This document shows positions 35,948 to 45,620 of a stretch of DNA of 59,954 nt, in pieces. The stretch's first letter is position 1, and each line of letters opens with the position of its first letter. The notes below the pieces were generated by a model. That model had not been told where the DNA came from. It saw only the letters and a program-made list of their open reading frames with translations, and searched no databases. This DNA comes from Haloarcula amylolytica JCM 13557. GTDB taxonomy: Archaea; Halobacteriota; Halobacteria; Halobacteriales; Haloarculaceae. The stretch spans positions 74,696 to 134,649 of the forward strand of contig NZ_AOLW01000019.1 in assembly GCF_000336615.1 (NCBI RefSeq), in the 5' to 3' direction. Both the position numbers and the translations under genes were made by a program.

Positions 35948-36406
35948 TTACTGAACGACCCATCTTCCAGTTACTTCGCCGTTCGAATCCACTGTCAGAT
36001 CCACGCTTTGGTGGCTTCCGACCCGATCACGGAATACTTGCTTGCCATCGACATATAAGCCGATTCCACAGATCTCAGCGTCCGCCTCGCGGTTAATCCG
36101 GACTGATTCGCCTGGTTGAACTGAAAGCTCCTTGTTCTGACAGGTGGCAGTTAGCACAACGTCGCCCGAGAAACCACCTGCGACTTGGACCGCCACGAGT
36201 TTCGATCCGGCACACATCGACGGCCAACATTCCGGTGTCGATACATCGGAAGGCGGCGTCCCGGTTTCAGTGGCAGTGTCGTTCGGCGTTTCTGTCGCCT
36301 TCGGTGCTGAAGAGTTGTTTTCGGTAGTACCGTCAAAATTCCACTCAACACAACCGGAGAGAGAGCTGGAAAGTGCTGAGATTGAGAGGAACTGTCGGCG
36401 ATTCAT
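35948..36406 (-). CDS. Putative Tat-exported lipoprotein
   Basis: 152 aa. MNRRQFLSISALSSSLSGC contains a twin-arginine start and a lipobox (LSGC), as in haloarchaeal Tat lipoproteins. A Thr/Pro/Glu-rich linker leads to a beta-rich domain with three cysteines (ECWPSMC, TC, IC). Codon use is less GC-rich than in neighbours, suggesting an accessory gene. Function unknown. Confidence 0.78.
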   Translation of the reverse strand: MNRRQFLSISALSSSLSGCVEWNFDGTTENNSSAPKATETPNDTATETGTPPSDVSTPECWPSMCAGSKLVAVQVAGGFSGDVVLTATCQNKELSVQPGESVRINREADAEICGIGLYVDGKQVFRDRVGSHQSVDLTVDSNGEVTGRWVVQ

Positions 36407-36694
36407 GATAGCTGGTGAGACCGGTTGTGTAAGTGTCTTGTGAGGGGCAGGAGAACAGCCACTGGTTTAGCCACGCTATGAGGGGCAGCAGCATGCCGGG
36501 GAACGCTATAGACGGATTGAGTACTGCCACCAGCGATTCCCCGACCACAGAGAACAACGGGACAGCGACGGCACTGCTTGCATGTGGACGAAAAGCGTAG
36601 AATCTGAACAGAGAGAGGACAGTGGCAGCAAGACAGCACTCACGAGCAGCCCGGCGGTCAGAACAATTGCCGCGTCGGTCGTCCAGTCCGACCG
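36407..36694 (-). other. Intergenic stretch with possible decayed membrane-protein ORF
   Basis: On the minus strand the bases just after the CAP-protein stop encode DAAIVLTAGLLVSAVL in frame, then hydrophobicity continues in another frame (VAVPLFSVVGESLVAVLN, then LLPLIAWLNQWLF). No start codon, promoter or intact frame joins them. It may be a frameshifted small membrane protein, or chance. Confidence 0.25.
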
Positions 36695-37465
36695 CTATCC
36701 GCAGATGTTGGCAGTCGCGTACACGTTGCCGGTATCGGTTATCTCCACGCCGATGCCGACGAGATTCGCGTTGCGGAGCGTGAGCCGTTCGCGGTAGTCC
36801 GGCCATGCCATCCAGTCATCGACGATCTTTCTGGCGACTTCCTTGTCGGTGGCGTGGAACCGCTCTTTGCCGTCCTCTTCGTACGTTTGTCCGGCGACTG
36901 TCTGCTCAACCGCCTCGAACCGGTTTCGGTCCGGTTGCTCTATGTACTCACCCTCCGCAGAGTCGAACGTACACCGGTCATAGAGCCCGGTGTTTTCGTA
37001 TCGGTCTTTGCTGGAGACGCCGTCGATCTTGTGGATCGCCTGCCCTTCGACGGCCATCTGCTCGCTGTGGCCCTTTGCCATCTCGTTCAGATCCTCTTCG
37101 GTCCGGAGTCCCGACTCGAACGCTGGGACACCTGCAGCCTTGCGTTCCTCGTTGAGGAACTGCCGGACGTAGTCGGAGACGTTCTGTTCATTGAACTTCC
37201 GTGCTGGGATCGACTCCTGTTTCGGGGTCGCAGTCTCGGCCGGTGTCGCCGTCCCGTTTGCTCCTGGCGCCGGTGTTGGCGTAGTGCTATTGCCCGCCGT
37301 CGCCGTCGTCGGTGAGCCACCGCTACCGTCGTCGCTCTGTGAGTCAGTTGTCTGTGTCGTCGTATCCGCTGTCCCGCCCGCGAACTGTGCTCCGACAAGC
37401 ACTCCCGTCCCCAAGACCACGAGGAGCACCACGGCGGCGATAGCGAGTAACCCTTTCTTTACCAT
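36695..37465 (-). CDS. Secreted CAP/SCP-domain protein
   Basis: 256 aa. Residues 7-27 are a signal or membrane anchor, and about 30-85 form a Thr/Ser/Pro-rich linker likely to be glycosylated. A CAP (CRISP/antigen 5/PR-1) domain follows. Landmarks are [26 protein letters not shown] (CAP His), a Glu-containing middle and the terminal [20 protein letters not shown]. Archaeal CAP proteins are extracellular with unknown targets. Confidence 0.88.
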   Translation of the reverse strand: MVKKGLLAIAAVVLLVVLGTGVLVGAQFAGGTADTTTQTTDSQSDDGSGGSPTTATAGNSTTPTPAPGANGTATPAETATPKQESIPARKFNEQNVSDYVRQFLNEERKAAGVPAFESGLRTEEDLNEMAKGHSEQMAVEGQAIHKIDGVSSKDRYENTGLYDRCTFDSAEGEYIEQPDRNRFEAVEQTVAGQTYEEDGKERFHATDKEVARKIVDDWMAWPDYRERLTLRNANLVGIGVEITDTGNVYATANICG

Positions 37466-37559
37466 ATGCCACGGATAGATTACAGAGGTATGTAAGCTTG
37501 ATTCTTCATATACTTCATCTGATTTTCATTTCGTCTACTGTCGCCGGTGACGATAACCC

Positions 37560-37565
37560 ATATAT
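37560..37565 (+). promoter_or_regulatory. TATA box of srp19
   Basis: ATATAT about 25 bases upstream of the srp19 ATG at 37588, favouring that start over in-frame Met codons further upstream. Confidence 0.45.
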
Positions 37566-37587
37566 GCCACGGGCGGCCACTGCCGGT

Positions 37588-37866
37588 ATGGTCGAGAACG
37601 TTATCTGGCCGGCGGCACTCGACGCCAACCGTTCGCGCAGCGACGGGCGTCGCGTGTCACTGGATCTGGCCGTCGAGGACCCGACTGTCGACGAGATCGC
37701 CAAAGCCGTCCAGCAGGTCGGTTACGACGTGGTCATCGAGCGGGACAAGACGTATCCACGCGAGTACGAGGCCCGCGGGCGAGTCGTCGTCAAGGACGCA
37801 GACGACGCGACGAAAAGCGACCTGCTTGGGGCTGTGGCGGCCTACATGCAGGCGCTACGTGAATGA
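37588..37866 (+). CDS. srp19: Signal recognition particle protein SRP19
   Basis: 92 aa. [25 protein letters not shown] matches the SRP19 start (IWPxYLDxxxSRxxGRR), and [21 protein letters not shown] is its RNA-binding second half. It binds 7S RNA helices and promotes SRP54 loading for membrane targeting. The stop overlaps the gar1 start by 4 bp. Confidence 0.96.
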   Translation: MVENVIWPAALDANRSRSDGRRVSLDLAVEDPTVDEIAKAVQQVGYDVVIERDKTYPREYEARGRVVVKDADDATKSDLLGAVAAYMQALRE

Positions 37867-38090
37867 AACGCATCGGCACTGTCTCGCGGGTCGCACAGGG
37901 ACTGGCCGTCGTCCGGGCACCCGGCGACGAATACGCGTCCGTGGGAACCGACGTGGTCGACGAGGAACTCCAGACGGTTGGCTCCGTCGTCGACGTGTTC
38001 GGTCCGGTCGAGCGCCCGTATCTCGCTGTCTCGCCGAACGACAGCGTACATCTCCCAGCGCTGGTCGGCACAGTCCTGTACGCGCGGTAA
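37863..38090 (+). CDS. gar1: H/ACA ribonucleoprotein subunit Gar1
   Basis: 75 aa, a single six-stranded barrel: [19 protein letters not shown] then [30 protein letters not shown], which is the Gar1 core. It binds Cbf5 in the guide-directed pseudouridylation complex. Coupled to srp19 by ATGA overlap, a pairing common in archaea. Confidence 0.93.
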   Translation: MKRIGTVSRVAQGLAVVRAPGDEYASVGTDVVDEELQTVGSVVDVFGPVERPYLAVSPNDSVHLPALVGTVLYAR

Positions 38091-38165
38091 GAGCCCTCCA
38101 AACCGCCGACGTCTGTCAACATCTGCTTCGTAACGCTCAAACCGGTTCCTGCAGGACGTGTGTGC

Positions 38166-39278
38166 ATGGAGCGACGGTGGCGACTCCTCGGCGGTTGTGG
38201 CCTTATCGCTGGTATCTTCCTGTTCGTCCAACTCGGCGCGCTGGCGCTGGTCCAGCCCTTCGAATCGGCTGGTTACCAGGCCGTCGAAGACCCGTCTGAC
38301 CCCACGAACAGCCTCATGTACGTCGGGGCGATCCTGGTCGCAACGGCAGTTATGTTGCTTGCCTTCCGCTACGACGTGGACCAGCTCATTCGCGGGCTCA
38401 TTGTCTTCTCCTCGGCCTGGCTCTCTCTATACGTGTTCCAGGTGCTGGTGCCGCCGGTGCTCACGTACGCCGGCCTCAACGTCGTTGCCGTCCTGTTGGC
38501 GCTGGGCCTGGGGACGGCACTGCTGGTCTATCCCGAGTGGTACGTCATCGACGCCGCCGGTGCGGTGATGGGGGCTGCCGCCGCTGGCCTGTTCGGCATC
38601 AGTTTCGGGGTGTTGCCAGCGCTCGTCCTGCTGACTGTACTCGCCGTGTACGATGCGATCAGTGTCTACGGAACTGAGCACATGCTCACGCTGGCCTCGG
38701 GCGTCATGGACCTCAAGGTCCCCGTCGTCCTCGTGATCCCGATGACGCTGTCGTACTCCTATCTCGACGCAACGGCGGCGGACTCGGTAGCAGAAGACGA
38801 GACTGACGACGACGCAACGGCGGCGGACGACGCGACCGAGGAGCCTGCGACCACAGAACCCGGAGCCGACGCGGACAGTCCGGCGGTTGCGGATGGGAGC
38901 CAGCCGGGGGAACGCCCCGACGAAGCGACGGGCGCCGGCGAAACAGACGAGAGTGACAGCAGTCACACTGACCCCCTAGAGCGCGACGCGCTGTTTATCG
39001 GTCTCGGTGACGCCATCATCCCGTCGATACTCGTCGCCAGCGCCGCGTTCTTCGCTTCGTCGGACGTACTGTCGGTGTTCGGTGTCCCGTTGCCGGCGCT
39101 GACCGCGATGCTCGGGTCCTACGTCGGCCTGACGATACTGCTCTGGATGGTTCTGAAGGGGCGCGCACACGCAGGACTCCCGCTTCTAAACGGTGGAACC
39201 ATCGCCGGCTACATCGTCGGCGCACTCGCCGCCGGTATCAGTCTGGTAGACGCCCTCGGTCTCGGCCCGTACCTCTAA
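38166..39278 (+). CDS. Presenilin/signal-peptide-peptidase-family intramembrane aspartyl protease
   Basis: About 370 aa from ATG 38166, with about nine membrane segments. The two catalytic aspartates are Asp163 in AVYDAISVYG (YD motif) and Asp282 in GLGDAIIP (GxGD). A later GLPLLNGGT fits the position of the PAL motif. A long acidic, low-complexity cytosolic loop of about 75 residues separates them, as in archaeal homologues. Expected to cut transmembrane helices such as signal peptide remnants. Lies 75 bp after gar1 on the same strand. Confidence 0.9.
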   Translation: MERRWRLLGGCGLIAGIFLFVQLGALALVQPFESAGYQAVEDPSDPTNSLMYVGAILVATAVMLLAFRYDVDQLIRGLIVFSSAWLSLYVFQVLVPPVLTYAGLNVVAVLLALGLGTALLVYPEWYVIDAAGAVMGAAAAGLFGISFGVLPALVLLTVLAVYDAISVYGTEHMLTLASGVMDLKVPVVLVIPMTLSYSYLDATAADSVAEDETDDDATAADDATEEPATTEPGADADSPAVADGSQPGERPDEATGAGETDESDSSHTDPLERDALFIGLGDAIIPSILVASAAFFASSDVLSVFGVPLPALTAMLGSYVGLTILLWMVLKGRAHAGLPLLNGGTIAGYIVGALAAGISLVDALGLGPYL

Positions 39279-39292
39279 TTCTCCTGTAGCCG

Positions 39293-40300
39293 CTACCGTC
39301 CGGTCAGGGCCTTGCTCGCGGGCGAGAAATCGATCTCCTCACCGCGACCCTCGGCCTTCGCCCGTTCGTACAACATGTGGCCCGCAGCGACGGTTTCGAT
39401 GGCCGTGCCGCCGGAGTCGAAGACTGTAATCTCCTCGGGTGACTGCCGCCCGGGCGCGTTGCCGGCGACGATATCACCTAGCTCGGCGTGGACGTGGTCC
39501 TCGTCGATGACGCCCGCATCGAGGGCGTTGATGAACGACCCGGCGTCCTGTGTCACCCGCTCGCGCAAGTCCGGAACGTACGTGGCGCGTTCGATCGTCG
39601 TCGCGTCCAGTTCGTGCTTCTCGGGGTGGTACTGACCCATCGCGGTTACGTGAGTTCCCGGTTCGAGCAGGTCGCCGTCGAACACCGGGTCGCTCGCGCT
39701 GGTCGCCGTGATAACGACATCGGCCCCCTCGATTGCTGCGGCCGGGGACGCGACGGCAGCCACTGTCGGGTCCAGCGCGTCGTTCATCTCCGCGGCGAAG
39801 GACTCCCGGCTACTGGCCGTCGGGGAGTACACCTCGATGCGGTCGAAGTCTCGGACTGTCGCCGTCGCACGGACCTGGCCGCGGGCCTGTGCGCCACTGC
39901 CGATGACTGCGAGGTCGCTGGCGTCCCGGCGGGCCAGTGCGTCGACACCGACTGCCCCGGCCGCGCCAGTCTTGTGCGGGTTCATGCTCGCACCGTCGAG
40001 AACAGCGAGCGGGTCGCCACTGTCGGAGTCGAAGATCGGGAGCGTGAAGTGCGCGTCTCGCCCGCCGAAACCGGCCGCGTAGGTGTACCCGCCCATCGCG
40101 CCGGTGTCGGGGAGGATCGCGAGATAGCCCGTCAACATTCCCGCAGGCTCGTCCGAGAACAGCGTTGTTCTGGGAGTCGCCGGGGCACCCTCGCCACGCT
40201 GGCGATACCCCTCTCTGACGGCGTCGACGTACTCGGTGGGTTCGGCGAGGTCAGCTACTTCGTCGCTCTGCAGGAACAGCGCTGTCGCATCTGTCGTCAT
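39293..40300 (-). CDS. Ornithine cyclodeaminase/mu-crystallin family dehydrogenase
   Basis: 335 aa. NAD(P)-dependent enzyme of the OCD/alanine dehydrogenase (AlaDH)/mu-crystallin family. The Rossmann motif VIGSGAQARGQ follows an N-terminal substrate domain with GGYTYAAGFGG and MNPHKTGAAGAVGVDAL. VTAMGQYHPEKHEL and DSGGTAIETVAAGHMLYERA occur near the end. Reaction may be alanine dehydrogenase, ornithine cyclodeaminase or imine reduction; sequence motifs alone do not decide. No operon partner. Confidence 0.9.
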   Translation of the reverse strand: MTTDATALFLQSDEVADLAEPTEYVDAVREGYRQRGEGAPATPRTTLFSDEPAGMLTGYLAILPDTGAMGGYTYAAGFGGRDAHFTLPIFDSDSGDPLAVLDGASMNPHKTGAAGAVGVDALARRDASDLAVIGSGAQARGQVRATATVRDFDRIEVYSPTASSRESFAAEMNDALDPTVAAVASPAAAIEGADVVITATSASDPVFDGDLLEPGTHVTAMGQYHPEKHELDATTIERATYVPDLRERVTQDAGSFINALDAGVIDEDHVHAELGDIVAGNAPGRQSPEEITVFDSGGTAIETVAAGHMLYERAKAEGRGEEIDFSPASKALTGR

Positions 40301-40415
40301 ACTCCGTCGTTTGGGCGACCGACTCTTATACTGCCCGGCGGTGCCAATCTGTACGACCGGGGACCGGTTACCGGATATCTATCGAAAACGGGAGAGTAGA
40401 CGGGCAGGAAAGCGC

Positions 40416-40649
40416 CTAATCCGCAGTCTGTAGCGGGTCCGACTGCGGGTTCTGTTGGGTCGACGTGTCGTTCGGAACCGGGTCGACGGGGGCACGGACG
40501 AACATCGCGTGGCCGATGAGGCCGACTGTTACGACAGAGGCCATCGGAATCGCCGTCGTCAGTTCGAAGCCGACAACGAACAGAGAGGCGGTGATGCCGG
40601 CCATGGCGAGCGGAATGAGTCCGAGAATGATGTCGTAATATCCCGTCAT
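40416..40649 (-). CDS. Small haloarchaeal membrane protein
   Basis: 77 aa with two membrane helices (YYDIILGLIPLAMAGITASLF and TTAIPMASVVTVGLIGHAMFV) and a polar, Asp/Gln-rich tail. It resembles a widespread haloarchaeal two-helix protein of unknown role. Confidence 0.75.
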   Translation of the reverse strand: MTGYYDIILGLIPLAMAGITASLFVVGFELTTAIPMASVVTVGLIGHAMFVRAPVDPVPNDTSTQQNPQSDPLQTAD

Positions 40650-41126
40650 AAGTATGAATTATTCTACGGTAGCGGAGTATATGAATGTTTCCCTAAAATA
40701 CGGGATAATACACTCAATGGCCCCTACGAATTTATTCAGTACCCGCTGAGTAACAAACTCATAAGTTATGGATTGGATTTTGGGGAAAGAGTAATATAGG
40801 CCTATTCTTGTGGACTGTTCACAATATAAGGGCAGGGACGACCCGTTGTTGCTGGCCCGCAGTCGTACGCAGGATATGATATTTCACCACAAACTGGAAT
40901 GCGGTGTTTGCCGGCCGGGATACGATGACTGCTGTGACGGTTCTCTGTTTCTCGTGATAGAGCCCTCCGAATCACCCGTTTTCAGAATTTGAGAACTAGA
41001 TTAGGGGATTCATGGTGTGGTAATGCCCCCTATTTTCTCCGATGATAACTGGGTCCATGTGCTTATTAGGTACGCCAAGAGACGTTGAATCGGAGAAAAA
41101 CGGAACGCCGATTCCCAAACGAGACA
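40650..41126. other. AT-richer intergenic region
   Basis: 477 bases of much lower GC than the flanks. It contains several TATA-like stretches and, at 40876-40992 (+), a 38-codon frame with CGVC and CC that is discussed under findings. No RNA gene was recognised. Confidence 0.5.
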
Positions 41127-41294
41127 ATGAGCACGAACGCAACGGACAACACGACGGACGCCGCGACCGACGATCAAGAACGACGATACGCAGAACTGAA
41201 CATCGGCGACGAAGAGTTCGTAATCTACGACCGGGAGAACCACCAGGCATGGATTCAGTCGACAGAATCGCTCGAAGTCGCCGACCTGCGATAG
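41127..41294 (+). CDS. Small acidic haloarchaeal protein
   Basis: 55 aa: MSTNATDNTTDAATDD leader, then ELNIGDEEFVIYDRENHQAWIQS and a short acidic end. The compact beta-hairpin pattern is like small haloarchaeal proteins of unknown function. Start chosen at MSTNATD (41127) because 14 upstream codons in frame are basic and atypical. Confidence 0.7.
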   Translation: MSTNATDNTTDAATDDQERRYAELNIGDEEFVIYDRENHQAWIQSTESLEVADLR

Positions 41295-41329
41295 TCCGTC
41301 AGCGACACCGCAGCTCTGCTACAGGCCGC

Positions 41330-41743
41330 TTATTTTGCGACTGCAATCGCACCGCGCCAGCACAGCAACAGTGTGCCACCAACGAGTACTGATACGAGCG
41401 CGAACGTCACTGCCGCATTGCCGGGGAATAGCGCCGTCGAACGGAGTCCCTGCGCGATTCCGACTGCTAGTACCCACCCCACGATAGTGCGGCCGAGAGC
41501 CGCTCGAACCGTTCCGGTCGCCGCGGCGGTGTACAGCCCCCCGAGTCCGGCGACGAGGAGCCAGCCGACGTAAAAGGGGGTCAGCGTCCCGGCGAACCGA
41601 CCCGGGTTGAGTACCGGATTGATACCGTGGGTCAACTCCCCGATACCGACGAACAAAGCAATCGCCAGCAGGTCACCGACGGCGACCAGCGCCGTCCGAG
41701 CGGACAGTTCGATACGACCGTTCCCCACCGTCGAGACGCTCAT
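41330..41743 (-). CDS. DUF3054 family membrane protein
   Basis: 137 aa from ATG 41743 with four membrane helices. VAVGDLLAIALFVGIGELTHG, then LTPFYVGWLLVAGLGGLYT and LRSTALFPGNAAVTFALVS fit DUF3054. Function unknown. Confidence 0.85.
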   Translation of the reverse strand: MSVSTVGNGRIELSARTALVAVGDLLAIALFVGIGELTHGINPVLNPGRFAGTLTPFYVGWLLVAGLGGLYTAAATGTVRAALGRTIVGWVLAVGIAQGLRSTALFPGNAAVTFALVSVLVGGTLLLCWRGAIAVAK

Positions 41744-41853
41744 ACAGGTAGTTCCGGCTCCGGGCACTTCGCTCTCCCGGATTCGACGACGGCGGTTGGT
41801 ACCTTAGAACAGGGACCAGCACTGATTACAGTGGGCGGCCCCAGTGTCGGTGT

Positions 41854-42411
41854 ATGGAGTTCACGCTGCTCGGCTGGCCCGAGGACGGCCACCGGCTCCG
41901 GCTGGACCACGAGCAGTTCGCGTACGCGGGCAAGTTCGTGATGACCTCGACCGGGAAGGCCGTCGTCGGGGACGATGGCGTGGTGGCCGCGGCCGCGTTC
42001 GACGCCGACCGGACCGACCCCGACACGCTCTGTGTCCGGTATATCACCGTTCGGCAGGACCGGCAGGGCGACCGGCTCGGTGCCCGCCTCCTCCGGTTCG
42101 TTCGGGACCGCGCTACGGAGCGGGACTTCGAGCGCGTGTCCATCGGCGTCAACAATCCGTTTTCCTACCAGGCCGCCTACCGGGCCGGGTTTTGCTTCAG
42201 CGGCGCGGAGTCGGGGATGGCCGAACTCGACCTCGTCTGGCCGGGCGACCGCAGTACCGAACGGTATCAGGCCGGTCTGGACCTGTTTCGGGAGCGCGAT
42301 CTCTCGCCAGAGGAAGAGTCGTTTCTCGCGGCGAAGGCCGACGCCGACCCGCCGTCGGTTCTCGACGACTGGGCCGAACCGCCGTCCGGACGGACAGCCA
42401 CATCAGGCTGA
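41854..42411 (+). CDS. GNAT-family N-acetyltransferase
   Basis: 185 aa. [23 protein letters not shown] is the acetyl-CoA-binding motif A (Q/R-x-x-G-x-G/A) and [16 protein letters not shown] the motif B end of the fold. The acceptor substrate is unknown. It is 83 bp upstream of fen1 on the same strand and may be co-transcribed with it. Confidence 0.85.
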   Translation: MEFTLLGWPEDGHRLRLDHEQFAYAGKFVMTSTGKAVVGDDGVVAAAAFDADRTDPDTLCVRYITVRQDRQGDRLGARLLRFVRDRATERDFERVSIGVNNPFSYQAAYRAGFCFSGAESGMAELDLVWPGDRSTERYQAGLDLFRERDLSPEEESFLAAKADADPPSVLDDWAEPPSGRTATSG

Positions 42412-42494
42412 TCGGCCCGATCGAGTCGACTGGCCTGCCGGAGCCCCGTGCCATCTCCGGGAGATTCAAACGGCTGTCGGCCAAAGGCCTGCCA

Positions 42495-43475
42495 ATGGGA
42501 AACGCTGATTTACGGTCGCTCGCGGCGCTATCGGACGTGTCGTTCGGCGACCTCGGCGGGAGCGTCGTCGCCGTGGACGCCCACAACTGGCTCTATCGCT
42601 ATCTGACGACGACGGTGAAGTTCACTAGCGAGTCGAAATACACCACCGGCGACGGCGAGGAGGTGGCGAACCTCATCGGCGTCATCCAGGGGCTACCGAA
42701 GTTCTTCGAACACGACCTCACGCCGGTGTTCGTCTTCGACGGCGCGGTCACGGACCTCAAAGACGACGAGGTCGAGAAGCGCCGCGAGCAACGCCAGAAA
42801 TACGAGTCCGAGCTGGAGGCGGCCCGCAAAGCGGGCGACAGCACCCGCGTTGCCAAGCTCGACTCCCGGACCCAGCGGCTGACCGAGACCATCGTCGACA
42901 CGACGCGGGACCTGCTGGAACTGCTCGACGTGCCAATCGTCGACGCCCCCGCTGAAGGCGAGGGGCAGGCGTCGGTGATGGCCCGGCGGGGTGACGTAGA
43001 CTACGTCGGGACGGAGGACTACGACGCGCTCCTGTTCGGTGCGCCGATGACGCTCCGCCAGATTACGTCGAAGGGCGACCCCGAACTGATGGACTTCGAG
43101 GCGACACTCGAACAGCACGACCTCACCTGGGAGCAACTGGTCGACGCCGCCATCCTGATGGGGACGGACTTCAACGAGGGGATCTCCGGCATCGGTCCCA
43201 AGACCGCCGTGACGGAACTCCACGAGCACGGCGACCTCTACGCCGTTCTCGAAGCCCGGGACGAACACATCGACCACGCCGACCGCATCCGGAACCTGTT
43301 TCTCGACCCCGCAGTCACCGACGACTACGAGATTCCGGACAGCATCGAGCCGGACGTCGACGCCGCCCGCGCGTTCGTCACTGAGCAGTGGGAGGTCGAC
43401 GCCGAGGAGGTCGCTCGCGGGTTCGAGCGCATCGACGAGTCGGTCGTCCAGACCGGGCTTGACCGCTGGGCGTGA
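42495..43475 (+). CDS. fen1: Flap endonuclease 1
   Basis: 326 aa from ATG 42495 (MGNADLRSL). The N domain carries [14 protein letters not shown] (metal Asp) and [12 protein letters not shown]. The I domain has [33 protein letters not shown] with the catalytic acidic cluster and [17 protein letters not shown] with the H2TH/helical turn. The last residues, QTGLDRWA, resemble a PCNA-binding PIP box. Processes Okazaki fragment flaps and repair intermediates. Confidence 0.95.
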   Translation: MGNADLRSLAALSDVSFGDLGGSVVAVDAHNWLYRYLTTTVKFTSESKYTTGDGEEVANLIGVIQGLPKFFEHDLTPVFVFDGAVTDLKDDEVEKRREQRQKYESELEAARKAGDSTRVAKLDSRTQRLTETIVDTTRDLLELLDVPIVDAPAEGEGQASVMARRGDVDYVGTEDYDALLFGAPMTLRQITSKGDPELMDFEATLEQHDLTWEQLVDAAILMGTDFNEGISGIGPKTAVTELHEHGDLYAVLEARDEHIDHADRIRNLFLDPAVTDDYEIPDSIEPDVDAARAFVTEQWEVDAEEVARGFERIDESVVQTGLDRWA

Positions 43476-43533
43476 CAGCGAAAACCCACGACTGACCAAT
43501 AGCGCACTAAAAACGACCGCGGACGATTTCAGC

Positions 43534-44673
43534 TCAGACGACCGATTCGACCGTCTCGATCTCGTCGAGCGTGCGGTTCCGGATGGCCTCGCCGCTAGCC
43601 GTGTCGAAGAGGTGAATCGCGTTCTCGGGGAACCGGACTTTGACGCGCTGTCCGGCCTTGAGCTGTTTCATGCCGCCGACCGTCGCGATGAACTGGTCGT
43701 CCATCGTCTCGTCGAACTGCAGGTGGGCCGTGTTCTCGTTCCCGCGTGGCTCGACGACGTTGACCGTGGAATCGAACACGTTCGGGCCGGTGTCAGTCTG
43801 GACGAACTCGATGTCTTCGGGCCGGATGCCGAGCGTGATGTCGGTCGTCCCCTCGACTTCGGCGACCGTTTCGTCGCTGAGTTCGTACTCGAACCACTCG
43901 CCCCGTAGCGTCGACCCCTCCAGAGTCGTTGGGAAGAAGTTCATCGACGGCTCGCCGATGAAGCCGGCGACGAAGAGGTTGTTCGGCTCGTGGTAACACT
44001 CGAGCGGCGTCGCACATTGCTGGAGGACGCCGTCGTTGAGAATGGCGATACGGTCGCTCATCGTCATCGCCTCCGTCTGGTCGTGGGTGACGTAGACAGT
44101 GGTGACGTCGAGATCCTGCTGGAGCTCCTGGAGTTCCGTCCGCATCTCGGCTTTGAGCTTCGCGTCCAGGTTCGCCAGCGGCTCGTCCATCAGGAACACT
44201 TCGGGGTCCCGGACGATAGCGCGGCCGAGCGCCACGCGCTGTTGCTGACCGCCGGAGAGTTCCCCGGGCTTGCGGTCGATGAGTTCGAAGATGTCCATAT
44301 CTCTGCACGCCTGCTCGACGCGCTCGTTGATCTCGTCGTCGGGCATGTCCGTCGATTCCTCCAGCCCGAACGCCATGTTCTCCCGCACGGTCATGTGTGG
44401 GTACAGGGCGTAGGACTGGAACACCATCGCCACGTTCCGGCGGGCCGGCGGCTGGTCGTTGATGATCTGACCGTCCAGTCGGATCTCGCCGCGCGTGATG
44501 TCTTCGAGCCCGGCGATCATCCGCAGCGTGGTCGATTTCCCACAGCCCGATGGGCCGACGACACAGAGGAACTCGCCGTCCTCGATGTCGACCGATACCT
44601 CGTCAACCGCGATGATTTCGCCGTCGTCGTCTTGGAACGTCTTCGTTACCTCGTCCAGTGTGAGTTGTGCCAT
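43534..44673 (-). CDS. Sugar ABC transporter ATP-binding protein (MalK/UgpC type)
   Basis: 379 aa. Walker A GPSGCGKSTTLRMIAG at about 38-52, Q loop VFQSYALYPHMTV, signature LSGGQQQRVALGRAI, Walker B VFLMDEPLANLD and H loop VTHDQTEAMT. The C-terminal 130 residues are a TOBE/OB regulatory domain (GIRPEDI). It energises uptake of a carbohydrate or glycerol-phosphate together with the two permeases encoded just upstream; the stop-start gap is 17 bp. Confidence 0.95.
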   Translation of the reverse strand: MAQLTLDEVTKTFQDDDGEIIAVDEVSVDIEDGEFLCVVGPSGCGKSTTLRMIAGLEDITRGEIRLDGQIINDQPPARRNVAMVFQSYALYPHMTVRENMAFGLEESTDMPDDEINERVEQACRDMDIFELIDRKPGELSGGQQQRVALGRAIVRDPEVFLMDEPLANLDAKLKAEMRTELQELQQDLDVTTVYVTHDQTEAMTMSDRIAILNDGVLQQCATPLECYHEPNNLFVAGFIGEPSMNFFPTTLEGSTLRGEWFEYELSDETVAEVEGTTDITLGIRPEDIEFVQTDTGPNVFDSTVNVVEPRGNENTAHLQFDETMDDQFIATVGGMKQLKAGQRVKVRFPENAIHLFDTASGEAIRNRTLDEIETVESVV

Positions 44674-44690
44674 TGTGAATACCTCCGTGA

Positions 44691-45620
44691 TTACTCTCCA
44701 GCGACGCCTTTCGCGAACTGTTCGCCGAACACGATGTAGACGAGCAGCGTCGGCAGTGCTGCGACGATGGCCCCTGCCATCGTGGTGTTGAACGACTGGA
44801 CGACCCCGCCAGTGAGCGCCGCGAGGCGCTGGGTCGCCACCTGCGAGGCCGGTTCGTTGATGAGCACCAGCGCGAACAGCAGGTCGTTGTACACCTGCGT
44901 GAACTGGTAGATGAGCGTCACCGCGAACATCGGCAGCGACAGCGGGAGGATGATGTTGCGGTAGATGCTGAACGCGCTCGCGCCGTCGAGGCGAGCGGCC
45001 TCGATCATCTCCTCGGAGATGCTCTGGTAGTACGACCGGAACAGCAGCGTACAGATCGGAATCCCGTACGCCGCGTGGGTAACCGACAGCTGCAGCAACT
45101 GTACGTAGCCGTTACGGCTCGGATACTGCCAACTGCCGCCCGTAATGAAGCCGAAGAGGGTGTTGATGAACCCTTCGGCCAGACCCGGGAACACCCGGAA
45201 CCAGAACTGTGAGAGCGGGACGAGCACGGCCTGGTAGGGGATGAAGATGCCCGCGATGATGAGGACGACGACACCGACCTGGCCGCGCCAGCTAATCGTC
45301 GTCAGTCCGTACGCGGTCAGGCTTCCCAGCAGCGCCGACATAATCGTCGCCGGAATCGCCATCAACAGCGAGTTTATCAGTCCCGGGCGGAGCGTGTTCC
45401 AGGCGGTACTGAGCGCGTCGAGCGTGAAGCCGTCAGCGCCCGGCGGCGCGAACGGGAGCGTCCGGGCGAACGCGCTCTCGGTCTTGAACATCGTCATCAC
45501 GGCCGTCTCTACCGGGAAGAGGTAGAAGGCGATGCCCGCCAGCAGGAGGGCATACAGGCCGATACGACTGTTCTCTGTACTGCGGAGTTCGTCGATGAAA
45601 TTGCCGCCTCTGATACTCAT
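44691..45620 (-). CDS. Sugar ABC transporter permease (MalG type)
   Basis: 309 aa with six membrane segments. The EAA loop is EEMIEAARLDGASAFSIYRNIILPLSLP, the contact to the ATPase. N-terminal helix LLAGIAFYLFPVETAVMTMFK. Its start overlaps the stop of the other permease by 4 bp. Confidence 0.94.
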   Translation of the reverse strand: MSIRGGNFIDELRSTENSRIGLYALLLAGIAFYLFPVETAVMTMFKTESAFARTLPFAPPGADGFTLDALSTAWNTLRPGLINSLLMAIPATIMSALLGSLTAYGLTTISWRGQVGVVVLIIAGIFIPYQAVLVPLSQFWFRVFPGLAEGFINTLFGFITGGSWQYPSRNGYVQLLQLSVTHAAYGIPICTLLFRSYYQSISEEMIEAARLDGASAFSIYRNIILPLSLPMFAVTLIYQFTQVYNDLLFALVLINEPASQVATQRLAALTGGVVQSFNTTMAGAIVAALPTLLVYIVFGEQFAKGVAGE

